Below are positions 7,158 through 15,276 of a stretch of 31,878 bases of DNA, piece by piece. The stretch's first letter is position 1. Every line of letters begins with the position of its first letter. This stretch comes from Spirochaetia bacterium. Lineage in GTDB: Bacteria > Spirochaetota > Spirochaetia > Treponematales > Breznakiellaceae. The stretch lies in NCBI GenBank assembly GCA_025997595.1, contig BNUU01000019.1:1-31878 (forward strand), given 5' to 3'. A program made the position numbers and the translations under genes. The notes beneath the pieces were generated by a model. It was not told the origin of the DNA, made no database searches, and worked only from the letters and a program-made list of their open reading frames with translations.

Positions 7158-9647
7158 ATGATTTTTTTAACAATGAAGAAGTTTAACGAATTATCCTCGA
7201 AGGTCGATGCGCTTACATCATATATTGGTGCGGAAAATACCAAGGAGATCGTTGATACCGACAAAGCATTGCGTGAAGATGAAAAAATGCGGCAAAAGGT
7301 CGCGTATGCGCTTAACCTGTGTACTGTTTCGGTGTCTCAAATTGTGGATTATAATGATATTTATATACTTGAGCAGGAGTATGATGCTATTCTGAACAAC
7401 CTTAATATTGAGAAGTTTGTAAAGGATGAAGCTTTTCTAAAAGTCCTGAAGCAGATTTTGGATACCATCACTTTCTTTAAAATACAGGAACGTGAAAAGG
7501 AAGGGATAGAGGAGAAATACCAGCAGAAGATGCGGGATGCAATTTGGGAAGCTATTCCGAGTCCCGGTATCATTTTAGCCGGTGGAAGCCCGGTAACTAT
7601 GATCATAGGACTTGCTGCTTCATTCGGTACCGGATATATGAATTATCGAAGAAATAAAAGCGCTTATTTATTGGAAAAAGAAGAGCAGGAATGGCAGTTA
7701 CAGCGTGCGGCTTTGGAACAATTCAATGGATTGCGCCGTGAATTATTTGAGGCGGCATGGAGGCTTTCAGAACGATATAACTTTAAGGACGAATACCGGC
7801 TTACCGAAAAACAAATAACCCATTACAACTCTATTCTTCAGGATAACGATCCGTTACGCCGTTATGAAAGGCTTGATGTCGTAAAAGAAAATTTTAACGC
7901 ATTCCCTCCCTACTGGTATTACAAAGCCAGTACTGCCAGGGAGATCAGTATCCGCTATGAAAAATCCAATCAGGGTATTGCTGAAAAATACCGGATGTTT
8001 GCAGTTGACCATTACGAAAAATTTTCTGAAATTTATACCGAAGATTTAGAATTAATGCGGGAAGACCTTATTGCCTCATCTTGCTTTCTTGAACACATTG
8101 CTATGCTTAACATAGAAAGCGACGGCAAAAAAATAAAACATCTGCTTGATCGCGCTGTTCGCCTCGCCGGAAACAATAATGACGTGTTACAACAATGTGT
8201 GTTTCATTATTTTTTATTGGGAGAAAAGGAATCTGCCATTAATATACTTCGCCGTCTTATCAATGAAGATTACAATGTGAAGATGAATGGCAAAACGCTC
8301 AGTGAAATATACATTTTTCTAAAAGATCGGGCGGCGTATGATATATTAAGCAACAGAATAACTCCTCAAAATGTGACTGATTGGAATGAAGGATCAATTA
8401 CTAGTAATCGTTTTTCTAGACACATTATTACTAATTATTCTAAAATTGAAAAAGGAAGCACAGAAACATACAGAGAAGAAGAAATATCATTACAGGCTGA
8501 TATTACTTGTGAAGGACATTTAGTTTTTGACCATTGTATAATTTCTTATGATGCAAAAAACCAACCTGGTAAAATTAAGCTGATGCAAAGCGGTTCGGTT
8601 AAGATAAAGCAGTGTGTTATTATTGAAAAAAATACCGAAGGCAAAGGCAATAAAAAGGTTGATTTTTTTATTTCGGGAGAAAGATACACAGCACCAAGTG
8701 TTTTGCTTGAAAATACGCTGCTGGATAATTGTAGGTATCTTGCAGAAAATGTTACAGTGAAGATGAATAATTGTATTGTTCGATATTCAAGTAGTGTAAC
8801 AGAGAAGTATATTATATTTCAAAATTTAGGAGACAATTCCAGAATTGAAAATAGTCTTATTGAGAATACGAATACTGTTACACTAAGAAAACATTATTCC
8901 TTGTTTGGTGGAATAGCTGTATTTTCAGGTTGTTCTTTCAGAAACATATCTTTCCACATAAGCGATAAGGATTTTGTGTCAATTAACGCCTGTTCGTTCT
9001 TCGATTGTTCAAACATAGCAAGATCCTCATCCCGTTTGGATATTCAGGATTGTTTATTTGAAAAATGTGACAATATTATAACCGAAGGATCAGGGGATCT
9101 CATAATTGGGTATTCACAATTTATCGAATGTAGAAATACGTTGTTAGAACACAGTGGAAATTCTGAAATATTCTGTTGTGAATTCTATAATTATTCGTAT
9201 GAAAAAGACAATGAGCCTTTTCGCGCTGCCTTTGATTATAATTCAACATCTTTTAACCAACATAAAATTTCCGACTGTCTATTTGATACTGCCTATTTTG
9301 GTGAAAATCGCTACCTCGTTAGGTGTGAAATTGATAAAGAGAAATATGGCGTAGGGCTGCAAATAAAAGGTTGCAAATTTCAGAACTGCGTAATATCACC
9401 GCAGAATGAAAGTATCTTTTATACTCAATCCTTTATTAAAAAATTATTTGGTTCTAAGTACGTAAAATCGGTATCCATTGATAATGACTGCAAAGGGATC
9501 AATGATATTCAGAAAGGGAAGGCGGCAGCACCAAACACAAATATAGAAATAAAACGTAAAACAAAGACCGGTGTACCTATAGGCGCTAATCTTGATCCAA
9601 ACACCATCGGCGTCTCTGGTTATTATGATAAAAATGGGGTTGTATAG
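7158..9647 (+). CDS. 829-aa protein: coiled-coil, hydrophobic segment, TPR-like and beta-helix parts
   Basis: I do not recognise the whole protein. Residues about 1-135 are charged helices. Residues about 137-160 (PGIILAGGSPVTMIIGLAASFGTGY) form a glycine-rich hydrophobic stretch that could touch or span a membrane. A long helical region with coiled-coil character (EKEEQEWQLQRAALEQFNG) follows. Residues about 300-400 look like TPR/Sel1-type helical pairs (FHYFLLGEKESAINILRRLI). From about 450 to 780 there are short strands with regular Cys/Phe/Ile steps (FSGCSFRN, INACSFFDCS, IQDCLFEKCD, IGYSQFIECR), typical of a right-handed parallel beta-helix. The start has GGGGAG five bases upstream. AT-rich, third gene of the WYL operon. 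Beta-helices often bind ligands or form scaffolds; the role here is unknown. Confidence 0.85.
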   Translation: MIFLTMKKFNELSSKVDALTSYIGAENTKEIVDTDKALREDEKMRQKVAYALNLCTVSVSQIVDYNDIYILEQEYDAILNNLNIEKFVKDEAFLKVLKQILDTITFFKIQEREKEGIEEKYQQKMRDAIWEAIPSPGIILAGGSPVTMIIGLAASFGTGYMNYRRNKSAYLLEKEEQEWQLQRAALEQFNGLRRELFEAAWRLSERYNFKDEYRLTEKQITHYNSILQDNDPLRRYERLDVVKENFNAFPPYWYYKASTAREISIRYEKSNQGIAEKYRMFAVDHYEKFSEIYTEDLELMREDLIASSCFLEHIAMLNIESDGKKIKHLLDRAVRLAGNNNDVLQQCVFHYFLLGEKESAINILRRLINEDYNVKMNGKTLSEIYIFLKDRAAYDILSNRITPQNVTDWNEGSITSNRFSRHIITNYSKIEKGSTETYREEEISLQADITCEGHLVFDHCIISYDAKNQPGKIKLMQSGSVKIKQCVIIEKNTEGKGNKKVDFFISGERYTAPSVLLENTLLDNCRYLAENVTVKMNNCIVRYSSSVTEKYIIFQNLGDNSRIENSLIENTNTVTLRKHYSLFGGIAVFSGCSFRNISFHISDKDFVSINACSFFDCSNIARSSSRLDIQDCLFEKCDNIITEGSGDLIIGYSQFIECRNTLLEHSGNSEIFCCEFYNYSYEKDNEPFRAAFDYNSTSFNQHKISDCLFDTAYFGENRYLVRCEIDKEKYGVGLQIKGCKFQNCVISPQNESIFYTQSFIKKLFGSKYVKSVSIDNDCKGINDIQKGKAAAPNTNIEIKRKTKTGVPIGANLDPNTIGVSGYYDKNGVV

Positions 9648-9723
9648 TTTAATTGCGAACGAAGTCTTTTTTTGACAGGTTGAAATCAACGATTTATAAC
9701 GATATTTTCAAAGAAATTTCCTC

Positions 9724-9760
9724 ACTACGACACTGTACGTCGTTTTACCCCTGTTATAAT
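9724..9760 (+). promoter_or_regulatory. Operator-promoter of the 301-aa gene (copy B)
   Basis: CGACACTGTACGTCGTTTT repeats the motif at 5172; here the half-sites ACGAC/GTCGT form a clean inverted repeat around the -35 CTGTAC (9733-9738). A 16-bp spacer leads to a perfect TATAAT (9755-9760). The remaining intergenic DNA (9648-9819) holds nothing else I can identify apart from the ribosome binding site AAGGAG ahead of 9820. Confidence 0.72.
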
Positions 9761-9819
9761 TGATATATAAAGCCGCCGCAGGAACGGGGGCTTAAAAGTA
9801 TCATAACAAGGAGTATCGT

Positions 9820-10725
9820 ATGGGCAAGAGTGAATGGAATTTGGGCTGGAATGATGATGCGAAGGTCGCCGCCATCTATTACTGCTATCTGTCCCTGGAC
9901 AAGACAGACAATGAAGAAAAAAAGAAGCATCTTGCGGCACTGTTTGATCCCTGGCAAAAACTTGACTGGTATCTTTCCACATTGGGTTTAAAGGCTCTCG
10001 ATGAAAAACCACCGGAAAGTGATAATGACTGGGAGACCTTTCTGAAAAACAACCCGGATGTATTATTCTCAATTGTTGGAGGATGGTTACCACAGAAATC
10101 TGCACAATATTTCGCAGTTCCCAACAGCCTTGCTTTTGACAATTTTTCCAATGTCAAGGAGGAGATCACCGGGTATTGCGATGAGGTGATTGCAAAATTC
10201 GCCGAAGATGAACGGTATGAGTGTATCGTTGAAGAAATGGACCGGCTCGCCGCAGATAATTATTCCGGGTTTTTTACTTTTAATTCCCGAAAGTACCTTT
10301 GGGAGTTTGTGTTCCATTCGGTTGGGGGTGGTATTTTGGCCGGTGAAAAGATGAAATATTTGAGCCATTTTTGCCGCATCGCCGGATTGGAAAAAACGGT
10401 CTTGTTGGAAATGGAAAAAACGGCAATATCCATCATCGCCATTGGCAAAAAGCGGCTTGAAGCTAAAGCCTCTGATGAAACATACTCAAAAGTTGTGGAC
10501 ATTCTGCATACGCTTGAAACCGAGGAATTAGCATTGCATGAAAAAGTTAAGAACCTTCTTGAAACGAAGCCCAATGATGAGAATGACGATGAACCCTGTG
10601 AAGAAAAGATTTACGAGCCTTGGGCTGACGAGGATAGTTCTCTCATTGAAAAACTCGGCGGCGCCCTAATCAACGTCTTTGACGGCATCGCCGATGGGCT
10701 GGGCGAACTCGCCGCAAAACTGTAG
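9820..10725 (+). CDS. 301-aa protein of unknown function in the WYL regulon
   Basis: I do not recognise this 301-residue, mostly helical, acidic, cytoplasmic protein. It opens with WNLGWNDDAKVAAIYYCYLSL. A central hydrophobic helix pair (YLWEFVFHSVGGGILAGEKM, then KYLSHFCRIAGLEKTVLLEM; about residues 158-198) faintly recalls TerB-like helical bundles. A charged linker and an amphipathic C-terminus (IEKLGGALINVFDGIADGLGELAAKL, about 276-301) could contact a membrane. AAGGAG lies six bases before the ATG. Its promoter shares the WYL-gene operator, which ties it functionally to the operon at 5245-9647 although it is transcribed separately. Confidence 0.82.
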   Translation: MGKSEWNLGWNDDAKVAAIYYCYLSLDKTDNEEKKKHLAALFDPWQKLDWYLSTLGLKALDEKPPESDNDWETFLKNNPDVLFSIVGGWLPQKSAQYFAVPNSLAFDNFSNVKEEITGYCDEVIAKFAEDERYECIVEEMDRLAADNYSGFFTFNSRKYLWEFVFHSVGGGILAGEKMKYLSHFCRIAGLEKTVLLEMEKTAISIIAIGKKRLEAKASDETYSKVVDILHTLETEELALHEKVKNLLETKPNDENDDEPCEEKIYEPWADEDSSLIEKLGGALINVFDGIADGLGELAAKL

Positions 10726-10734
10726 GAGGAAAAT

Positions 10735-10779
10735 ATGTTAGAAAAAGAAGAAAATTTCGCCGGTACAGGCAATCCCTAA
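10735..10779 (+). CDS. 14-codon micro-ORF with strong ribosome binding site
   Basis: ATG at 10735 lies five bases after an excellent TAGGAGGA that overlaps the stop of the 301-residue gene; the frame reads MLEKEENFAGTGNP and ends at TAA (10777-10779). A long hairpin follows two bases later. It may be a real micropeptide or the start of a gene cut off by a deletion. The ribosome binding site is the only support. Confidence 0.35.
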   Translation: MLEKEENFAGTGNP

Positions 10780-10780
10780 A

Positions 10781-10821
10781 TAGAGTTGTTCGGCAGCTCG
10801 GTTAGTTGCCGAACAACTCTA
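10781..10821. terminator. 15-bp perfect hairpin closing the island
   Basis: TAGAGTTGTTCGGCA and its exact complement enclose an 11-nt loop. It sits between convergent genes (301-aa gene on plus, FemAB-like gene on minus), where a bidirectional terminator is expected. No T-run follows on either strand, so it may instead be a repeat element or act with Rho. Confidence 0.5.
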
Positions 10822-10848
10822 ATATACCATATGCTTAGCGGGCGCCGT

Positions 10849-12018
10849 TTAACTTTTACGGTTTTTCTTTAAATTTCTGAATTGTTTCCGCAGCCCCTCC
10901 GCCGCCGTAAAAAGCCCCTTGAGCAAAGGCCGGTACGCATAATCCCAGCTGCCCGGCCGGTGGATGATCCGGCCGCCGAAGCCCGTCTTGAAAAGGTAGA
11001 GCCCCGCCATGGGGTGGGATGGATCATCGTTAGGCGGTATGCCGAAAAGGTCGTAACCGGTACACCCCGATGCCTTGGCGTCCTCCATGGCCTTCCACTG
11101 CAATGCGTAGGGGGCCATCAGGTTGCGGTTGCGGCTTGAAGAAGCGCCGTAGAGGTAGGTTGCATCCCTGCCCCGGACCAGAACTACGATGGCCGCCAGG
11201 ACTTCGCCGCCGGCTTCACCGGCTTGATATTCGGCGAGGTAGAGCCGCGGTTCCGGAGGGGAACCTCGGCCCAAGCTTTCCAAAGGAAAGCAGGCATTCG
11301 CCTGCGCGAGGGTTTGCCGCGCCTGGGTAAAGATGCCGCGGTAGTATTCGATGCCGTGGATGGCGATACCGTCCCGTTTGGCGGTTTCATTGAGGAGGGC
11401 GTAAAAGGCCTCAAGCCCTTCCTCATCGGCCCGGCGCACGGTGACGCCTTTTTTCTCCGCAAGCCGGATGTTGTAGCGCCATTTTGGCTTCATGGCGGCG
11501 AGGATCGCTTCGGCCGGGGGGCTCAGGTCGACGATCACCGTATCCGGGGGCTGCACATCGGCGCCGGCGCGGGAAAAGGGCTTGCCCACCGGGGGCGGCG
11601 GCGCATCGGCCCCTTCGGTGTACCAGGGGGGGTCAAAACGGATAAAGGCGGTATCCCGTGGAAGAAAGCGGCACAGACCAAGGGCAAGTTCAGCCAGGGC
11701 GGCGTTTCGGTCATCATTGGTTTGGGGAAAATTGGGCGGCAGTTCCGGGCCCCAGGGGACGTAGGCGAAGGAGATTCCCGGCATCAGGCGGCGGCGGATC
11801 AGCATCAGGGGCGCGGTTCCCAAGGGCTCCATTAGAGACCGGGGCTCCGTGGGAGACCGGGGCTCCGCGGGAGACCAAATGCCCCAATCGACAAAAAAGG
11901 CCCGGGCATTCCAGCCGAACCGGGCCTTAAAGCTTCCCCAAAAACCGGACTGCAAAAAGAATTGGGCCCCATCACAGAGGGTCAGCTCCGCCGGTTCGAT
12001 GCTTTTAATGAACTTCAC
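10849..12018 (-). CDS. FemAB/peptidoglycan bridge-type aminoacyltransferase
   Basis: A 389-residue FemA/FemB-like GNAT-fold protein. These enzymes add amino acids from aminoacyl-tRNA to lipid II side chains or modify other acceptors. Landmarks: SGFWGSFKARFGW near the N-terminus, FAYVPWGPEL, FIRFDPPW, KPKWRYNIRLAEKKGV (the KxRxxIrxaek motif), and the C-terminal YGASSSRNRNLMAPYALQWKAMEDAKASGCTGYDLFGI. I chose the GTG at 12018, which overlaps metG by 14 nt, because the family core begins with the following residues and the longer frame would lie deep in metG. Two insertions stand out: an 18-bp triplication (11821-11874) giving SPAEPR-SPTEPR-SLMEPL, and a dispersed hairpin repeat (11249-11295) giving ACFPLESLGRGSPPEP. 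The frame stays open through both. Confidence 0.85.
   Translation of the reverse strand: MKFIKSIEPAELTLCDGAQFFLQSGFWGSFKARFGWNARAFFVDWGIWSPAEPRSPTEPRSLMEPLGTAPLMLIRRRLMPGISFAYVPWGPELPPNFPQTNDDRNAALAELALGLCRFLPRDTAFIRFDPPWYTEGADAPPPPVGKPFSRAGADVQPPDTVIVDLSPPAEAILAAMKPKWRYNIRLAEKKGVTVRRADEEGLEAFYALLNETAKRDGIAIHGIEYYRGIFTQARQTLAQANACFPLESLGRGSPPEPRLYLAEYQAGEAGGEVLAAIVVLVRGRDATYLYGASSSRNRNLMAPYALQWKAMEDAKASGCTGYDLFGIPPNDDPSHPMAGLYLFKTGFGGRIIHRPGSWDYAYRPLLKGLFTAAEGLRKQFRNLKKNRKS
11249..11295 (+). repeat. 47-bp double-hairpin dispersed repeat, copy 1
   Basis: Two adjacent stem-loops: GGTTCC-ggagg-GGAACC (11249-11265) and GCTTTCC-aaa-GGAAAGC (11275-11291). The 47-bp unit recurs in inverse orientation, with three mismatches, at 27906-27952 and, shorter, at 27963-28005. 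It lies in frame inside the FemAB-like gene. Confidence 0.8.
11821..11874 (-). repeat. 18-bp tandem repeat, three units, in the FemAB-like gene
   Basis: Three consecutive 18-bp units (11821-11838, 11839-11856, 11857-11874). The last two differ by one base and the first is more diverged. They encode six-residue steps ending in EPR/EPL and keep the frame. Confidence 0.8.
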
Positions 12019-14320
12019 CGTTACCGATGACCTTGGTACGGATCGGCGCGCCATTGAGGGTAAAGGCTTTGCCCCCCGCCTCAACGGTGTTATTCTTCAC
12101 CGCAATGGGAATTGAGAAAAAGGTGTCGATATCAATTTCTGCGGGGGCTATTTCGGGAACGGCGGCGCCATCCAGGGTCACACGGGTCCCCGTGGGGGTA
12201 TCCCCGGCATCCAGTACCTCCACCCGTTCCGCCGCCGCGCCGCCATCCATACCACCGGCGCTCTGCTCCTTGACCGGGCCATTGTGGTCGGAGGCGGCAA
12301 GGAGCATCCCCCGGCTTTCCACCCCCCGGAGTTTCGCCGGTTTGAGGTTATAGGCCACGATGATGTGCCTGTTTAACAGTTCCTCTTCTTTATAGAAAGG
12401 CACCAGCCCCGATACGATGACCCGTTCTTCCGGCGTTCCCTGAACGCCTTCACCTATTTCCAGAGTTTCAATATAAAGCTTGTCCGCCTTTGGATGCCGT
12501 TCAATTTTGACGATCTTCGCTACCCGCAGATCCATGGTTGCGGCAAAATCCGGCGCTGCGGCAGCCTGCGGCGCGGCCTTCTCCTCATTATTTATTGCTT
12601 CCCGTTCCTTCTGGCTGCCCGAATACCGTTCCCGCAGTTCCTGGACCAGTTCGTCCTCCAGCTTGGCAAAGAGGACTTCGCTTTTGACAACCCGGTGGAG
12701 CCCCCGGTCCTGGCCGATATCTTTCCAACTCAGGCCCTTATTCGCAAGGGAAAGGCCGAAGAAACCGGCGATCTGCTCGGCGGCATGGGGCATATAGGGT
12801 TCAATCATCACCGCAATGTCCCGGACCACGTAACAGAGGTCGTGGATAAGGGCCTCCGCTGTGGGCGGGTCCGCTGTACGAGTCCGCCAGGGCTCGCCGT
12901 CCTGGAAGGTCTTGTTGGCAAATGAGGAAAGCTCAAAAATCATCCTGAAGGCGTCCCGCAGTTCCGCCCGTTCGAGTTTTTCGGCAATTTTAGTTTCGTA
13001 ATCCCGAATGGTATCCCAAAATTGCTGGTTTCCCTTGCCGAAGCCAAGGGCCGGTCCCAGGGGGATTTTCCCGTCGTAGTAGCGGGTCACAAAGGAGAGG
13101 GTCCGGTTGACCAGGTTGCCCAGGTTGCCGATAAGCTCGCCGTTCACCTTCTCCTGAAAATCCTTCCAGGTAAAAAGGGCGTCCGCCTTTTCCGGTCGGT
13201 TGTAGAAAATGTAGAAGCGCCAGATATCCGCCGCGATGCCGGTTTCCATCACATCGGTGCCGAAAACCCCGATGCCCCGGGACTTTGAAAATTTACCGCT
13301 TTCGTAGTTGAGGTATTCCGTGCTGGACATGTGGTGGAGCATGGTCCAGTTGTCCCCGCTTCCCAAAAGGCTTGAGGGGAAGATCACCGTGTGGAAGGGG
13401 ATATTGTCCTTGCCGATAAACTGGAAAAGCTCCACCTCATCGGGGTTCTTCCACCAGTCATCCACAAAGGCCCGCCAGTCCTGGGACTTACGTCCACTAC
13501 TGGTCTCCGCCCCCAAATTCCCGGTGATCGATATATAGCCGATGGGGGCGTCAAACCATACATAAAAGACCTTGTTCTCGAACCCCGCCTTGGGCACCGG
13601 GATGCCCCACTTGAGGTCCCGGGTAATGGCCCGCTCCCGCAGGCCGTCCCGAATCCAGGCCTGGGTCATCTGGACGGCGTTATTCGCCCAAAAGCCCTTT
13701 TCCGAGGCGGTTTTGATCCACTCCTCAAGGCGATCCTTTATTTTGGGGAGGTCGATGTAGAGATGCCTGGTGGATTTCAGGGTCGGGGTGGAACCGCAGG
13801 CGGAACATTTGGGCTCCTTCAGCTCCGTGGGGTCCAGGAGCTTGCCGCAGGCCTCGCACTGGTCCCCCCGGGCATCCGCCGAACCGCAGTGGGGGCAGGT
13901 GCCCCGGATATAACGGTCCGCAAGGAAGCGGCCGCAGTGATCGCAGTGGAGCTGTTCGATGGTATGCTCCACGATAAAACCCCGTTCATCGAGCTTTTTG
14001 AAGATCTCCTGGGTAATTTCGGTCTGGATGGGGGTCGAGGTACGGCCGAATTTATCAAAGCCGATATTGAACCAGCGGTAAATCTCCGCATGGATGGCAT
14101 AGTACCGGTCGCAGAGTTCCTGGGGGCTGACCCCCTCCTCGGCGGCGCGGTTTTCCGTGGCGGTGCCGTACTCATCGGTGCCGCACACATAGAGGGTATC
14201 GTAGCCCCGGAGACGGCAAAACCGGGCAAAGGCATCGGCGGAAAGGACCTGAATCAGGTTCCCCAGATGGGGCACATTGTTCACATAGGGAAGAGCGGAA
14301 GTAATCAGTCTGCGTTTCAC
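12005..14320 (-). CDS. metG: Methionyl-tRNA synthetase with C-terminal tRNA-binding domain
   Basis: A 771-residue enzyme that charges tRNA-Met. The HIGH-type signature is in NNVPHLGNL (about 14-22) and the KMSKS equivalent is KFSKS (343-347). A four-pair zinc knuckle insert has CDHC, CPHC, CEAC and CSAC (about 126-175), as in the two-zinc MetG1 class. The anticodon domain follows, and a Trbp111/EMAP-like OB fold closes the protein (MDLRVAKIVKIERHPKADKL to LRGVESRGMLLAAS). I chose the GTG at 14320, which gives the family-typical start VKRRLITSALPYVNN; the TTG at 14329 is inside the promoter. There is no Shine-Dalgarno, and a -10 box lies seven bases upstream. Confidence 0.97.
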   Translation of the reverse strand: MKRRLITSALPYVNNVPHLGNLIQVLSADAFARFCRLRGYDTLYVCGTDEYGTATENRAAEEGVSPQELCDRYYAIHAEIYRWFNIGFDKFGRTSTPIQTEITQEIFKKLDERGFIVEHTIEQLHCDHCGRFLADRYIRGTCPHCGSADARGDQCEACGKLLDPTELKEPKCSACGSTPTLKSTRHLYIDLPKIKDRLEEWIKTASEKGFWANNAVQMTQAWIRDGLRERAITRDLKWGIPVPKAGFENKVFYVWFDAPIGYISITGNLGAETSSGRKSQDWRAFVDDWWKNPDEVELFQFIGKDNIPFHTVIFPSSLLGSGDNWTMLHHMSSTEYLNYESGKFSKSRGIGVFGTDVMETGIAADIWRFYIFYNRPEKADALFTWKDFQEKVNGELIGNLGNLVNRTLSFVTRYYDGKIPLGPALGFGKGNQQFWDTIRDYETKIAEKLERAELRDAFRMIFELSSFANKTFQDGEPWRTRTADPPTAEALIHDLCYVVRDIAVMIEPYMPHAAEQIAGFFGLSLANKGLSWKDIGQDRGLHRVVKSEVLFAKLEDELVQELRERYSGSQKEREAINNEEKAAPQAAAAPDFAATMDLRVAKIVKIERHPKADKLYIETLEIGEGVQGTPEERVIVSGLVPFYKEEELLNRHIIVAYNLKPAKLRGVESRGMLLAASDHNGPVKEQSAGGMDGGAAAERVEVLDAGDTPTGTRVTLDGAAVPEIAPAEIDIDTFFSIPIAVKNNTVEAGGKAFTLNGAPIRTKVIGNGEVH

Positions 14321-14327
14321 ATCTATC

Positions 14328-14357
14328 AATATAGTAAAAAGGGGCTTGAGTTGGCAA
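14328..14357 (-). promoter_or_regulatory. metG promoter (leaderless geometry)
   Basis: Minus strand: TTGCCA (14357-14352), 18-bp spacer, TATATT (14333-14328), then seven bases to the GTG. The arrangement matches the promoters at 3619 and 29557. Confidence 0.55.
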
Positions 14358-14380
14358 GTACCCGCCCCGTTGACAGGGGT

Positions 14381-15193
14381 TTATAGGAAAATGAAGAACA
14401 TAGGCGCAGCTACTTTAATTATATTATAAACAGACAGGAGCATTACGGCTATCAGGATCCCGCTGAATATGGTATCCACCTGATCATGGTTAAGGGCTTT
14501 TGCGATTCGGGAGCCGATTAGACCGCCTGAAATTCCGCCGGTAATCATGGCGATAAGCTGAACGGAATTTACCTGGGCCATGGTCTGCCCCATAATGGTA
14601 ATCAGCAGACTGGCGGTTTGGGAAAGGAATATGGTATACAGCGAATGAAGCGCCGCGGTTTTTGAATCCATGGATAAAAAATATGAGATAATCATAATAT
14701 TAACAGGGCCGCCGCCTATGCCTAAAAAGGCCGATACCATACCCAGAAACAACCCCAGCGCAATACAGAAAAAAACATTGTAAATATTTTTCTGCCTGAT
14801 ATTCTTTTTATTCTTTATATAAATAAATACCATTGTAGTAAGAACTATCAAAACAAGGGATTGGATTATTCTTACCATGGGCGTACCGGCAAATGAACGG
14901 ATGGCAGCATTAAATATCAGTTTACCGCTTATCCCCCCCAGGGCGGCGCCCCCCGCCAGGGCGGTACCCCTGCGGGGCTCCAGGATAATCCCTGCTCCCC
15001 GGCCGTATAATAAAGAAACCAATGACATGGCAAGCACCGCACAGCCGGAAAGAAAGTTAATTTCCACCGCGCCCAGTCCCGAAACTGCATCCAGTACGGG
15101 CTTCATGATAATGCCTCCGCCGATTCCGCTGATCACACCAACCGTAGAAGCAATTCCGGCGATGAATAAAAATCCAAAAAATTGTACAGCCAT
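14381..15193 (-). CDS. TauE/SafE (TSUP) family membrane exporter
   Basis: A 270-residue integral membrane protein of the TSUP family, whose members export sulfite, sulfonates and related anions. It shows the duplicated family motif: GVISGIGGGIIMKPVL (about 19-34) and GMVSAFLGIGGGPVNIMII (about 152-170). Around eight hydrophobic segments are visible. AAGGAAAAGT precedes the ATG. It is the last gene after the ABC importer on the same strand, 83 bp behind the second permease. Because the locus also has a sulfatase, export of the sulfate or sulfite released inside the cell is a reasonable job; this is inferred from context. Confidence 0.88.
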   Translation of the reverse strand: MAVQFFGFLFIAGIASTVGVISGIGGGIIMKPVLDAVSGLGAVEINFLSGCAVLAMSLVSLLYGRGAGIILEPRRGTALAGGAALGGISGKLIFNAAIRSFAGTPMVRIIQSLVLIVLTTMVFIYIKNKKNIRQKNIYNVFFCIALGLFLGMVSAFLGIGGGPVNIMIISYFLSMDSKTAALHSLYTIFLSQTASLLITIMGQTMAQVNSVQLIAMITGGISGGLIGSRIAKALNHDQVDTIFSGILIAVMLLSVYNIIKVAAPMFFIFL

Positions 15194-15276
15194 ACTTTTC
15201 CTTAGGTTCCCTGCCCCTGGGGATCTACCCGGTTACGATCATGAAAATGAAGCCCGCCGTCAATGGATGTCTTTTC

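Noticed and set aside
13391..14386. 331-codon plus-strand frame opposite metG
   Set aside because: Antisense shadow of a clear MetRS; the composition follows the complementary codon pattern.
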